A stretch of 64,000 nucleotides of DNA, taken from positions 19,638,001 to 19,702,000 of the forward strand of contig NC_135260.1 in assembly GCF_964204865.1 (NCBI RefSeq). Reading direction: 5' to 3'. This document shows positions 1-11,700 of the stretch, one piece after another. Source of the stretch: Styela clava. Lineage: Eukaryota; Chordata; Ascidiacea; Stolidobranchia; Styelidae. Both the position numbers and the translations under genes were made by a program. Each line of letters starts with the position of its first letter. Position 1 is the first letter of the stretch. The notes under the pieces were generated by a model that saw only the letters and a program-made list of their open reading frames with translations, was not told the origin of the DNA and ran no database searches.

Positions 1-892
1 GAATTGAAAACTAAACAAAAAGTAATAGCGCCGAAGATAACAACTTGGTTAGTGGAAACAAATGGAATACAAAAATTAGAAACAATCAACATTCTAAATG
101 ATGGATAACGAAATAATAGACTACTTTGGCATTGCTGTACGGGCTACCCAAGATTCCAATTTTACATATTTGCTTCGCAAAGAACTAAGGAAAAAGAGAT
201 GGACAGGCATTTTCTATGAAACATTGCACCTAGCACACTACAGCACATCACAACGTCGGATTTTATTTACAAAGAGGAAATCAACCAAAAGACATTTCGA
301 TTTATTTATTACTCATTCTGACACTGCTTTTATCTAACTCACTAGTTCGCACTTGTTTACGCCAATTTAATAAACACAGCCCGAATCATGTCCGTTTCGA
401 CGTAAACAGTTTTAAATTAAAACCTACGCACCCGCATTTTGTTTGTAACACAAGTTAGACGCCCGAACGTTGGAACGATAACACGTTCGTGTTTTTATCT
501 TTTTTTTTGTAATATGTTTGTGAGTGTAATATCATGGGTGAACAGGCACATGTATTTATACGTGTTTTAAACCCTACTCGAGGTTTTGCCTGTTTTCCCG
601 ATTTCCCATTATTCTGTGTGTTTGTTTTATGTGTTCATTATTTGTTATGTGTGTTTTTTTGGGGAAATCAAAATAAAGATTATTATTATTAAATGCAATA
701 TAACTAGTGTTCAATGGATCAATCTAACACAGACTCACCAGTCACCACCTACCGGTACAGAGCTAAGTTACCGGTACCTTTTCATGAAATCCATGAAAGT
801 TTACAATATGTAATAAAAAATTTTAAAGGGTTCATATTGCAATTTTTGCCAAGAAGTTGTCAAAAAATAATGAAATAGAAGCGGTACCGGTA
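1..892. other. No recognisable gene (left edge)
   Basis: I see no supported gene in this AT-rich stretch. An open frame at 98-337 (+) has no family resemblance and no splice or polyadenylation context. Short AgeI/KpnI-type palindromes (accggtac and variants) occur around 750, 768 and 880. Upstream exons of the gene that ends at 1802 may lie here, but I could not identify them. Confidence 0.5.
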
Positions 893-1033
893 ATGGAGAG
901 AAACTGCACACAGATCTGCAGTTGGAGTAAAACATCTTCAGAAAAGATTGTGTCATGGGATTTGATTTTTATCATCGGTTGGATCGTTTGTTTGGTCACT
1001 ATGATATTGATATATATAAAAAACATAATTTGA
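893..1033 (+). CDS. Possible 46-aa single-pass membrane micropeptide
   Basis: A short ATG-to-TGA frame of 46 residues. Its C-terminal half is one strongly hydrophobic segment (about residues 23-43) ending in Tyr-Ile-Lys-Asn, which would make a single transmembrane helix with a polar Cys/Ser-containing N-terminus. There is no homology I recognise. The frame is short enough to arise by chance in AT-rich DNA, where hydrophobic codons are common. Listed only because small membrane proteins are easily missed. Confidence 0.15.
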   Translation: MERNCTQICSWSKTSSEKIVSWDLIFIIGWIVCLVTMILIYIKNII

Positions 1034-1296
1034 AATCGAATTATAATAGATACATCTTCGACAATATTTCCTCAAAATGTGCCAAATTCTTCCAACCATG
1101 TAGATCATTGTAGCTTCCAAATGCTGCAATTCTGTTATTCCTGTTTCAATGTACATACGTGTATTATCAAACCTTGGATGAAGTATATTTCTGTAAAGTT
1201 ATGGGGAAAATTTCAGACTGTCTGTGAAATTTGCAGGAAAATTAATGGGGCGATAAACTTCATGTTCACACATCAGTTTTTTTGACATTTTTCCAG

Positions 1297-1802
1297 GCAT
1301 CTTGCAGCTGCAGCAAATTTTTCATGCAAACAGACGTGGTATTAGTGAATACGCGAAGAAGTATGGACAACGCATTGGAGACCAGGAATTAAAACCCAGA
1401 TTGCACCCGGTTTCTCTCACAGTTCAATTTGGTATTGGCGCTCTACTGCTAAAGCATGTAAGTTTTGTCTTGGGTTTCGATTTGCCAAAAAAAATATTGA
1501 GGGCTGGTATTCAAAAAGTGAGATAAGATTTTACTTTATCAAGTGCATAAAGTAAAAAATGACTCGTTTTTCAGGTTGTTGATGATCGAAAAGAGCATTA
1601 CAAAGTGTTCACAGAAAATTATGAAGAGGGCAGGGAGTATTTGAAAAATACAGATTCTCTTAACAGATTCCTATATAAGCGCTACCCAGAAGTTGACAAA
1701 TTTCTTGAAAACAAAGTGGGAAATATTGATTTCTATGAACCAACCAACAAAGAGATTTTCATCAGAAAAGACGTCAAAATTACAAACGTTAAAGATCCAT
1801 GA
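1297..1802 (+). CDS. 3' part of an unrecognised gene, two terminal exons
   Basis: Two exons read in phase. The first (1297-1457) follows a pyrimidine-rich acceptor ending ttccag and stops at a gtaagt donor. The second (1575-1802) follows tttttcag and ends in TGA. An AATAAA signal lies at 1832. Together they give about 128 residues, basic and charged, with one moderately hydrophobic stretch (residues about 35-52) before the junction, followed by a Glu/Lys/Tyr-rich tail predicted to be helical. Exon phases match (0/0) and codon usage looks coding. I do not recognise the family. A small mitochondrial or membrane-associated protein is possible, but this is only an impression from composition. The 5' exons and start codon were not found and may be in the first 1.3 kb or outside the window. 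Confidence 0.6.
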
Positions 1803-2728
1803 TAGACCCTATGTTTAGTTTTATAGTTCAGAATAAATCTTTGCTCCATGTAACATTTTCTTTGCTCGGCTAGGTAATATCAGCAACTGCTTCATAATGC
1901 ACCCCATATTGGTTAACCTCACAACTTCCTCTCTCAATTCTAAGTGAAATGAGAGCTGTGTGAACTCAAGTGTCGATTGCTGTAATGAGCCGGAAAGAAT
2001 TTCTAATTTTGTCAGTAGTTCGTCACATCGAAAGAAAGACCGCAAGTCGGATAGGAACTGGGTAGGCTTGAATAAAAATGAGCAGAAAAAAAAGCTAAAC
2101 CTAGAGAATACGAAAGAGTTTGGGTGTACTGGAAACACGGTGCTCCAAAGTATGCATGTGTACCAACATCGAGATAACTAATTTTGTTCGCCTATTTTAC
2201 ATCAAGTTGTGTAAATGGAGTGAAACCAATGAGCAGGGGTATATTCACTTGGCTAACACGAACAGTCCCAAACTCGTAATAGATACATAGTACGGGAAAC
2301 ACTGTCCAAACCCAAAAGAGTTGATTATTCTCTCTCATCAATGTAATACAGCTTTACTTATCTTACATCAACCACCAAAAATTTTGTTTGTTCTTGCTAG
2401 ATTAGCCTTCAACTCTCCTCCGTACTGGCTAGTGTTTTTCTATCAAGGCAAGATGCCTTGCTTCCAGTAAACCCTTATATAAAAAAGCACCGGCACACTT
2501 TTTAAAGCTTATTTATTTGAAAGGTTAAACAGGGAATTTGGGTGCCAAGAATATAGAGAAGTTATCATGTCTGACCAATACTGCGACAAGCCCATTGATT
2601 GATATTTATTTTCACAAGCAGTATCCGAGGAACGCTCTTTCAAAACAGAACACATTGGGTAATCAGGGTAAAAACCTCTATATGTTCAACGAACTAGTAT
2701 AAATAATTTAATGGCAGTTTTATTTACA
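1803..2728. other. Intergenic between convergent genes, with repeat fragment
   Basis: The convergent 3' ends of the 1297-1802 gene and DDX56 flank this stretch. Sequence around 2138-2330 belongs to a dispersed family seen again near 11204, 15720, 22800, 38758 and 55690. It starts ggtgctcc and contains a 'cttggctaac ... cagtccc' block. No coding sequence is seen apart from short shadow frames. Confidence 0.5.
2138..2330 (+). repeat. Dispersed 'ggtgctcc' repeat, diverged copy
   Basis: Shares ordered blocks with 11204-11418: ggtgctcc, then 'tgtgtaccaa', 'aattttgttcg', 'aagttgtgtaaa', 'tatattcacttggctaac' and 'cagtccc'. The two copies are colinear but diverged, as expected of an old interspersed repeat. 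No coding content. Confidence 0.6.
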
Positions 2729-4784
2729 TTAATCGCCTTTAGATTTAACAAATTTGAAACTTTTTAGTGGGTCTTCCTGCCTCTTCTTGTATTTAGGATT
2801 TAGTCTGCTTTTGCCCTTGAATGTCCGCTTTCTTGATTTATTTGTTGCAATTCCTTTTAGGGTTTCTGGAACTAAATAAGAACAGAATTATTAATTAGGT
2901 ATTCCACATCTCATCCATTGTGAGTTTACGATTGGTACAGACAGGAGATATACAAAATCTAAACAGTACAGTATTTGTGCCAATTTTTGTGAAAATTTGA
3001 CTGAATTTGCCGAATTTGACATGTTCAATTCATATATAATAATTTTTTTCAAATTGTATGTTAAATTTTCAAGAACATCACACACCGAGAGTGCTGAGAA
3101 CCTGAAGAATATAAAAAATATTAATAAACATACTCAAGTACTCTGGAACATGCTTCATGTGAGGCTTTACTTTGGATGGCCTCAAAGCTGTATTGTGTCG
3201 CAAAATTTGAAGATCTCGTGGGTTTTCTTCAAAATAAGCCTGCAATTTTTCAGAGTTCAACAACTCTGTTCTTAGTTCACGTAATCTCGCATCTTTTATG
3301 GCCTGCTTTGTAACAATTCTCATGGCATCACGACAACGATATCTGAACCCTTCAATTTCTTTCATCGCAAATTGATATGGACGCATACAACCTTCCCCAA
3401 CTTCATTTTGTGCATTTTTAAGTAAATCTATTTCATCTCCGGTCACAAAGGATAATGCTGTTCCTGTAGAAAACCCTCTTGCAGTTCTGCCAACTCTATG
3501 AATATACGCTTGTACACTTTCCGGGAAATCAAAATTCAGTACATTAGCAACCCTCTGAAAGTCTACACCTCTGGAAACACTAAACTCATTAGACTTCTTT
3601 TGTCGTTTCTTTTTTCCAGTCGGGACGTGACTTTCATCGCTAGGCATTAAGTGGTTTTCATCTGCGGCTATGATGTAGTCATAAAGATCTTTATTGAATT
3701 GATCAACAGTATGACATCTTGATTTGACAGGGAGTTCAGAATTTAGGATGCAACAGAATATCGAAAACTGTTCAAGAAACAGCTTAAGTCTGTAACATCT
3801 TGATACAGAGTTCACAAATATGATGGTCTTTCCTCTCATCAGTCTTAACTTCAATAAAGCATACAAAAGGAGATACTTGTCATCCTCCGACTCGCAAATA
3901 ACGTGATATTGAGTGAGGCGATCACTTTGTGGAAGAGATGATTCATGCAATTGCAAAGTTACTGGGTTTTTAAGCACTAAATTTTTCAAAGAGCTGAGAT
4001 CATCAGAAAAGGTAGCAGAGGTTACGAAAGTCTGATATGAATTTGGCAAAAATTTAACAAGCTTATGAATATCATCCTCATATCCAAATGATAATACCAA
4101 ATCGGCCTCGTCAATCACCAGCCATGAGATGGTAGAAATATTTAATTTCCCTGCTGCAACTTGAGCAAGAATACGACCCGGAGTGCCAATGAGAACATCT
4201 GCATTTATATTCAAAACCGAACTTGAGCCATTCACATCCTTTTCTGACAAATTTAAGCAGGTAATGGAATCCATGCAACAGCATATAAGCTCGTTGAACA
4301 TTTCAGCGACTTGTTCTGATAGTTCTTTTGAGGGAATCAAAACCAAAGCTTTTGTACTGGCCGGCATGTCTGCGTCACTTTCACCTAATATCGATTGAAT
4401 TATAGGAATTGCATAAGCTGCTGTCTTTCCAGAACCAGTACGAGCCTTCGTCAGTATATCCTTACCATTTAATGCAAGAGGGATTGCTTTTTCCTGTACT
4501 AAAGTAGGATGTGGCCATTTGAGACTAGCAATGGCTTTGAGAAGTCTATTGTCTAATCCCATTTCATGAAATTGAAACTGTTTTTCTGGTTCTGTTTCAG
4601 TGGGTGTATTTGTTTCCTCAATTATATTCTTAGGTGTGTTGCTAAGATTTGGACATTCCTGTATTTCCTTGCTTTCAGTGTTTTCATCCATGTCTTTATC
4701 TACCGATATGTCATTCCTATCTGATTTAGTCTCCATTTCTTGTTTGTGCTTTCTCTTGCTTTTTTGTTTGCCTTCTTTTGGCAT
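2729..4784 (-). CDS. DDX56: DDX56, nucleolar DEAD-box RNA helicase
   Basis: ATP-dependent RNA helicase of the DDX56/Dbp9 family. The family acts in the nucleolus in late assembly of the large ribosomal subunit. Exon 1 is 4784-3134 and exon 2 is 2871-2729. The intron starts gtatgt and ends tttag, and the phase (1/2) restores a Leu-Ile-Pro junction that matches the family. The product is 597 residues against about 547 in human. The excess is a Lys/Glu/Asp-rich N-terminal extension (residues 1-69). Then follow the Q-motif region, Walker A ARTGSGKT (114-121), the V-I-DEAD-L motif, SAT and the HRVGRTARG motif VI. The late family signature GFRYRCRDAM is also present. Exon 2 encodes the basic tail that ends in the 'SFKFVKSK' type sequence. 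AATAAA lies directly after the stop on the minus strand. I used the first ATG of the long frame; a start nearer the Q-motif is possible. Identification is firm. Confidence 0.96.
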
Positions 4785-5965
4785 GTGGTGTGTATTTGGC
4801 CTGCTTCCAGCTACACGGTTGATAGTCCTGATAGTAAAGAGCTTGAAAAGGACCTGTAAAAATTGATTATTAATGCATGTTTAGGGTTGATCGACAGGTT
4901 AAAATATATGTCTCGATGTAGAGTATAGCGAGATAAACATTGTAACAAAAAAATAATGTGAGAGCACTGAATGCAGGAATGGAACAAAAATGTATATAGG
5001 CCTATATATCCTTTAATGAAAAGAAAAACCCCAAGATACATGACAAAATAAAAGAGTTCTCATTAGATCCCAACGGCTTGAAAAAACCTAAATTTGCTAC
5101 TATGTGAAGGGCCCGGCCCATAGTGCCATACAAGGAAATATATTGCAACTTTCACAATACTGACAAAATATGAATCTAAGAACTGCATGAAGTTAAGTTA
5201 GTTACAACTTACGCATACACATATTAATTTAAGTTGAGTAACAGCGGGTGGTTCACTAAACTCTCAATGCATTTGCTCAATTGTGTTTTAAAAGTATAAC
5301 AGCCCAAAAGTTTAATACAATCAATCAAGTATTTTTATTGGTTGATTTCTGGCTAAAGACTTGTTCTTCTGTTTTTTTGTGTGTGCATGCTGGTGAGTGG
5401 GCACATGCAGACATGATATTTTTCAAGTTTCAACCTTTTAGAGGTTTTGCTCGCTCTCCAGAATTCTTCATTTTTAATTTGTGTGTATTGGTGTATTGTG
5501 GAGTTTCCAAAATAAACCTATTCATTTTAAATCTATCTATCATTTAGGCTTTTTTTAATTAAAAATAGTTCACTCATTCTGCACTCCTCTTTCTAATAAG
5601 TTAAGCGGTTTTTAAAAAACAGTAAATTGGAATTGCACCGGTATACCGTCTATTTATCTTTCAATCTTTTTTTACGTTTTGGAAATAGAACCCATTCTAA
5701 ATTTGCCGAAAATAGCCTGGAAAATAGACTCAATAATCATATCAGCCATATCAGAAAACAATAAGCTGGAATTGTATACCGGTACTAGTAGATCTACTAC
5801 GGCAAAGATTTCCGTGTTCCAAGTCCCAACCCAACACAGACTCGTGGTGACCGAAGTATTGCGCACCTGAATACTGGAAAAAGCATCAGGAACATGTGTG
5901 CGTGAGTGTGATAGGAGTCGTTTGTATCACGGATGCTTTCAGCTCATTGGCGCTTCGCTATGATC

Positions 5966-6034
5966 GAGTGCGACTTCACATATTTTTCTTGGGGAAGAGA
6001 AAAGCCGATTGTACGGCTTAATCATATTGCGTAC
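5966..6034 (-). repeat. SINE fragment, 3' part, diverged
   Basis: Similar to the 3' half of the SINE at 6361-6696. The shared order is 'acatattt', a ggg-rich block, 'gaaaagccgat', 'acggctta' and 'atatggcg' variants. Only about 70 bases are alignable and it lacks the tRNA-like head. Confidence 0.6.
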
Positions 6035-6360
6035 CGCGTCAATATTATAAAAGTTCACTATGTATCCGTTAATAAAAAATTCAAGTCTAAATTAGTCATC
6101 GGCACACAATTTTAGTGAATTGTGTCGTTGGTAGGGTTGGGATTTCAGGACCAGTTTTTGAAATCCCGGTAGAGATATCCCGGGATTGAGCCGTATGATC
6201 CCGGGATTTTTCGGAATTAAGTAAAAGATTGAAACAACTTACATGACAATAAAATAACGTATTTCATGTAATATCGGCGCAGAAATATTGAAGCATCTAT
6301 CAGTAATCAGTAGTTAATTTTTCCCCATACTGAAAATAGGCACAAACATACAAATTGCAA

Positions 6361-6696
6361 TAGGATGGGATTTACATATTTATCCCGGGGGAGGGGAAAG
6401 CCGATAAGACGGCTTATCAATATGGCGAACCACGGCCTCTCGTCCGGTTACCATTCCAAGTCGGCTATGGGATTAGTTATATTGTTTGTTTTCGGAAGCA
6501 TGAACTTGGTGGTGGAGGAGGCCGTAACCGACCAGCGGTTACGTGAACCACCCAACGACGGCGAGGAGTCCAGCTATCCTCTCGCACATACCCATCCCTG
6601 CATGGGATTCGAACCTGCGGACCCATGCAGAGTAATTAGAGGTGCGGTGGCGAGCGTATTCCTAACGCTTAGCCCGTTGAGCCACACCGCCGCGCC
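6361..6696 (-). repeat. tRNA-derived SINE, near full length
   Basis: On the minus strand the element begins with a tRNA-like head. The A box (tggctcaacggg) lies at 6684-6673 and the B box (ggttcgaatccc) at 6615-6604, as expected for RNA polymerase III promotion. A body of about 220 bases follows, then a 3' tail of atcctatc units. A second long copy lies at 13945-14294, and truncated copies at 5966, 34341, 39666 and 40121. The plus-strand frame across it is not a protein gene. Confidence 0.88.
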
Positions 6697-6855
6697 ATAA
6701 ATTATAAATAAGCCATATTTCGGGGTGAAGGAGACGCGGGAAACTAGTACTGGTTATCGAGCACCGGCATCCATAAAATAAGTCTACTACTATATTATGA
6801 AGAAGAAAAAGTCGAGCTAAGTGGCCTATATGTAAATTTAAAAATATCTAGGTTA

Positions 6856-6925
6856 GTGGTTCTCAACCTTTTTTATATCGCGGCACACTATTTAGCTCTT
6901 TCAATTCTCGCGGCACACCCATCAC
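6856..6925 (+). repeat. hAT-type terminal fragment
   Basis: Begins 'agtggttctcaacc' followed by 'gcggcacac'. This resembles the termini of widespread non-autonomous hAT elements, which usually start CAGTGGTTCTCAACC. I did not find the matching inverted end nearby, so this is a remnant or a chance match. Confidence 0.35.
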
Positions 6926-7677
6926 AAAATACGAACATTTTCTACCCATAAAGATTGCGATAGTCGAACATGAACAAATGGTTAATAGTTACCGGGACCG
7001 ATATTACGAATGTTTTCATACTTTAAAGCAAACGAGAGCGTCTTCGGATCTCACATTATTGGAAAAGTCATGCGGCTGCACGGATAATACGTGGTATTCA
7101 AACGCACCGATGATCATGGCCCATGGGCTTCGGTTTTGCTCGTCTTTTTCCCGTTCCACGTTACGCCCTTATTATTATCACACGTATTCTCATTTTTTCA
7201 CAACCCAATCCATTTTTGTTACAATTCAATACGTTTCTCCCATTGCCAAAATCATTCAATAGTGTTATTGTCGGCATTTGCGAGAGAAATGAAAGAGGCA
7301 AACAATCTGTAATTCATTGCAACAGCCAAATTTTATCGATAAAAACACAAAATAGGTTTAAAGTTGTTATGAACAATTTCCACCGCTGGACGTATCTTTT
7401 CCCGGTATGAATTTTGTGCAAGGCCCGAGCATAATTTGATGGCAAAGATCATAGCATTTACTATGTCGAACGCTTATTCGACTTTTCAGACCGCAGAAAC
7501 TATATCCGAAAAAGATACCCGTTTTTGTGTTCAAGATATGAAATAATCGTCAATTTCACCACGCTTTCGTGAAGTAGGGCAATTTACTAAATTTCTGAAG
7601 GTTTTATCAAGTTTCATTGCATCAGTGTTTGGACCAACACGCGTTTCGCCAGATTACTGACATAATTACGTATCACG

Positions 7678-7864
7678 GTTCCATTACATTTGAACCCACG
7701 TACATTTGAACCCATGACAATTGCACCTGTATGCTATTGCACCTATGGAATTTTTTTGTTTCACGGATAGTTAAACCCATACGAACCCTAACCCATGGGT
7801 TTTAGCACCCGCATATAGATTGAACCCGTGGATATACGCATGGGTTCAAATGTACGGTCACCAC
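7678..7864. repeat. Small inverted-repeat element (MITE-like)
   Basis: The left side carries two direct copies of 'acatttgaaccca' and the right side the inverse 'tgggttcaaatgt'. Between them lie internal runs of 'ttgcacctatg' type. The inverted layout and lack of coding sequence suggest a miniature inverted-repeat transposon of about 190 bases. The superfamily was not determined. Confidence 0.55.
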
Positions 7865-8735
7865 GTATCACAAATATAGGCAAAATAGTATATTTTCATC
7901 GGATCGAATGAAATGATTTTAACGAATTGTCGAATATCGGGTTGAACTCTGGATTTTATTCTGATTTTTATCGTTTGGGTCGGCTTTGATCTTTCTTTTC
8001 ACCGTTTGTAAATTAACTGTCACAATTTTAAGCTAAAAATATTATCACTTCTGACGCCGGAACGCAAATAGCTATGAAGACGATAGTGGATTCTTCTTGA
8101 TTTTACTTTTCTATTGTGGCAGTTTTATTTCCGTATTCAATAGTGAATAAAAACCCCGCAAAGTCATTGCGTGAAGCCTGAATGCTATTTTGAGTTCAAA
8201 TTAGGATTAAATAATTTGGCACTCATGACAATTCTACTAGTCAAATAATAATTCGTTGGTAAAATTTTGCACCATAATTCCACTTAGTCAGACTTACTCA
8301 AACTGTAAACGTGGATGGGGGTTTTCTCAAAATAAGTATTAAATAAAATTGTATAACCTACCATTTGTGAGAATATCTATACATGGATAACAAAGCCTTT
8401 AACACGGGAATCAATTCTCATTAAATAAACACACACTTATGTATCATAAAAAAATATCTATTTGCACATAGCACCACATTTACGAAACACCAGGTAAACA
8501 AATACAAATTATGGAGAAAAATAAGTCCTTCAATATCAAAAGAAGTTTGGAAAGTTTAAGTAGGACTGGTCTCAAACGCCTGTCAGGTTAATCCAGTCAA
8601 TCATATAATACCATTTAAGTTTTGCGTAACGCCAAAGAAAACAAAATGTGTAAGTGATTAAGTTTATCTAACGTGTTGAAAGTGTCAGAAATTACATTTG
8701 ATAGTACACTTTATCTTCATTTGTCATATACAAAG

Positions 8736-11700
8736 CTAGGATAATGCTTTGGAAGATTTCTTCGATGCAGGGGGTACTTTTTCTGGGGAATGGGTAGGAA
8801 CTTCCGGCAACAGTGCATCCAATTTTGAAGCTCGCATTCCGAGACTTGGCAACGGCTGCTTTGATTTGAGCGGAGGAAGATTACCACCAGGAGACATCGG
8901 AGAACTATTTGACAGAAAAAGAGGAATAAAATGCAATGTATGTTTATTAGGTTCTGTTGTCTATATCCAAAAAACAAGAGAAAACATACTGTATTACAGG
9001 GCTCTGCAAAATGGAGGCCTTGACTCGACCCCCCAGTGGGCCAAGGGTCGCGGAATGTTTCGAGAACATTGTTAAAATATTGACAAAAAACATTTTAAAC
9101 AGATGAGAAAAACAGCTGAGAATGAGAATAATTTATTTAGAGAAACAAAGAAGTGCGCCTCTTTTCGTTTTCTGCAAAAGATGCACTCGTGGCGCGTGCC
9201 TTGTACGAAACTGTTTACGTTTCTTGTGCTACAATGAACGCCGAATGTGCATGTTGCGCTAACAGTACTGTAATCCCTCGCGTACTGCTCCAATTTCACA
9301 AGTCACACTAACTTTTGTACCGCTTTAAAGTACACATATTCATGTAGGTATGTTACAAAAAATTAAAGTTTATCCGATTTAAATAAAAACTGCGCCGGTG
9401 GATCTGAGTGAAAATAAGAAAACAATACCAAGTTTATAAAAAAACAATCAAGAAATAACGGAGATATCGGAATTTTAGTACCACCAGACAGGCCAATTCT
9501 TTCCATAAGGATTGTATTACTTTTTTCATAAGAACTGTAATAAATATGAAAAAAGAACACATATCAATCACTAGTCTTTCGATCTGCGTCACATCTATGG
9601 AATATTGAGACTATTTCAGGATTTTATTCTGTCAACGGTCTTGATACCGCCGAAAGATCGTCGCAAATAAACGCTGGTGTTGTGCACGTTAGTTTGACAG
9701 TGGTTCATTGTCGGTAATATTTAACGATGTTTCGATTGTACAAATTTCATAAAAATCGGTAAGTATCAAGTTAGAAAAGAAATACACACGTCCACATCAA
9801 TTTTATTGGTGTCCATAGACCAGCGTTTCCCAAACTGTGTTCCTGAGCATCTGAGCATCTTCCAAGTGTTCCGTGGGAGAGGGACCAAAATTACGACTAA
9901 ATTGGTCGCCATGGCTATCTCGGGATCGTGAAGTTGTCGAACAACTGGCGATCGTTCAAGATCGCGTCACGGTCATCCAAATATTCATCATATTTTAGGT
10001 ATGTTGAATGCAATTTTGTTAGTTTTCGCGGCGCATTTGTCAACTCTCCGCGGCGCACTAGTACTGTAGTAGCGCACCTTTTGGGACCGATGCATAACAT
10101 CATTTTTCTTTATCAATTTTACCCTTTCATTTTTGGTGTTCCGCGAGGCGAGATAAAAAGCGTAAGTGTTTCGTGGCCAAAAAAGTTTGGGAAACGCTGC
10201 CATAGACAATATATATCATTAATCTGTACTACGTATAAATAGAGCGTAATTTTTAAAAGCTCTGAATGTTGGAAAATTTATGCGCTAATGAAAAAATCAA
10301 ATACCAGATAATAGTTGTTTATTTTATCTAAACAAGAGAGCTACGCCCAAATATAGGGACACGTCTGTTCGCAGTACAGTACAGTTTACCGTACCGTCAG
10401 ATCACAGTCTACAAATATATTCACACCAAGCGAAGCAGTACAGTAGGACACAAAATGGCGTCCGATGTCCGCAGAACGTTTAATGACGTCATAGCAAACA
10501 ACAACAAATCTCACAGAGCTAACAGAAATATTTAAAATGAATAAAAGTAATAGCCTTCTGGGGAAAAATTTTATCTTCAACCACTGAAAATTTCAAAGCA
10601 ATTGGTCCAGTATTCGAAGAGGAAAACAGTTTTTTAATATTTCCACTAGGTGTGTTATTCTGTGTCAAACAACAAGAACAAGAACAACATAATATTGAAA
10701 CGATCGTTATGTCCACTACGTGTCCAATTATGTCAAAATTTCAAGGAATTCCATGCTACAGCAGGCAGTCCGTAGTCGTTTTTATGAGCGGTATTCGACG
10801 CGGCATAACGATACTTAGCAGACGTGATGTGATGCGTACATTTTTTGGAGAGAAAAAGCGGATTTTGTAACATTCCTAATTCATGACTGCAACGTTTTGA
10901 TAACAGCTAAACTCAGGGTAGTTGTCCACATATAGAAATCTTGTATATTTGTTTTCCTAGAATGTTCTCGATCTATATTCTGCGATATAAATAGAATTTA
11001 ATATTCAAGTCTTCAGAAATATAGTATATATATTGTTGAATAAATTGAATAGATTTCCCAACCTTTGTGAATTTATTGTATTGCATTGACAAAAATATTT
11101 GTCCGGCCCGTTTCAACACAGTTTGAGTCATATCCGGCCCGCGGTCAAAAAAGTTTGGTGACCCCTGGCTTAGAGTGATGATGCCATATAATGATGAATT
11201 ATAGGTGCTCCAGGAGTATGTGTACCAATATGGGGGTAACCAATTTTGTTCGTCTACTTTAAATGAAGTTGTGTAAAGAGACGGAAGCCTATGGGCAGTG
11301 GGTATATTCACTTGGCTAACAAAGACAGTCCCCACACTTTTAATAGAACTAAAATAAGGAAAATCGGGATAAAATTATGGCTTAACCCTAACCTGGCACA
11401 CACACTACGGGAGTACCTAATTATATTATTAGATATCTTTACATTAAACTCACAAACCTTGGTGATGAGAGAGCAGGACTCAATAAGCTTGGAGTGAGAG
11501 GAGAAGATGGTGATATCTCACTTGGTCCTGGACTTGATACACTTGATGAAGGTGAAGTTTCAATGGAATGTTTTGAACCTGGAATAGGAATTGTAATTCG
11601 CAAATGCTCTGATAATTCTAACCATTATATGGCTATAACGGATTAATAGGGCCAATATTCGTTCATACATAACAAATTTCCAGTTAAAATTTCACATTAC

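Larger units (their letters stand above)
4785..8735. other. Gene-free, repeat-rich interval
   Basis: No supported coding exon between DDX56 and the last BBS4 exon. The interval holds two tRNA-derived SINE copies (5966-6034 and 6361-6696), an imperfect palindromic block near 6125-6225 built on 'atcccgggatt', a hAT-type end near 6856 and a small inverted-repeat element at 7678-7864. A block at about 7555-7945 recurs diverged at 59170-59345. The long frames near 6978-7410 are random. Confidence 0.5.
8905..11457 (-). other. Last BBS4 intron, filled with MITEs
   Basis: Intron 13 of the BBS4 model. The donor is AG|gtttgt at 11457. The acceptor is a long pyrimidine tract ending caaatag at 8905, and phase 2 is restored by AG+T (Ser). 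It holds the 9821-10199 hAT MITE, the 10357-10725 MITE, a hAT end at 11101-11167 and the dispersed repeat at 11204-11418. I see no exon inside it. Support is by phase and composition only. Confidence 0.6.

Noticed and set aside
98-337. 79-residue frame at the left edge
   Set aside because: No family resemblance, splice context or composition beyond chance for AT-rich DNA.
6604-6684. A functional tRNA gene, because A-box and B-box promoters are present on the minus strand
   Set aside because: The boxes sit at the head of a repeated element of about 340 bp with an atcct tail and several truncated copies; the tRNA region does not fold into a proper acceptor stem. It is a SINE.
8749-9075. Plus-strand 108-residue frame
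   Set aside because: Antisense of the last BBS4 exon; the minus strand has the acceptor, the matching phase and the stop.
11391-11646. A plus-strand coding exon of about 85 codons
   Set aside because: It is the antisense of BBS4 exon 13; the minus strand gives an in-phase Ser/Pro-rich tail continuous with the gene.
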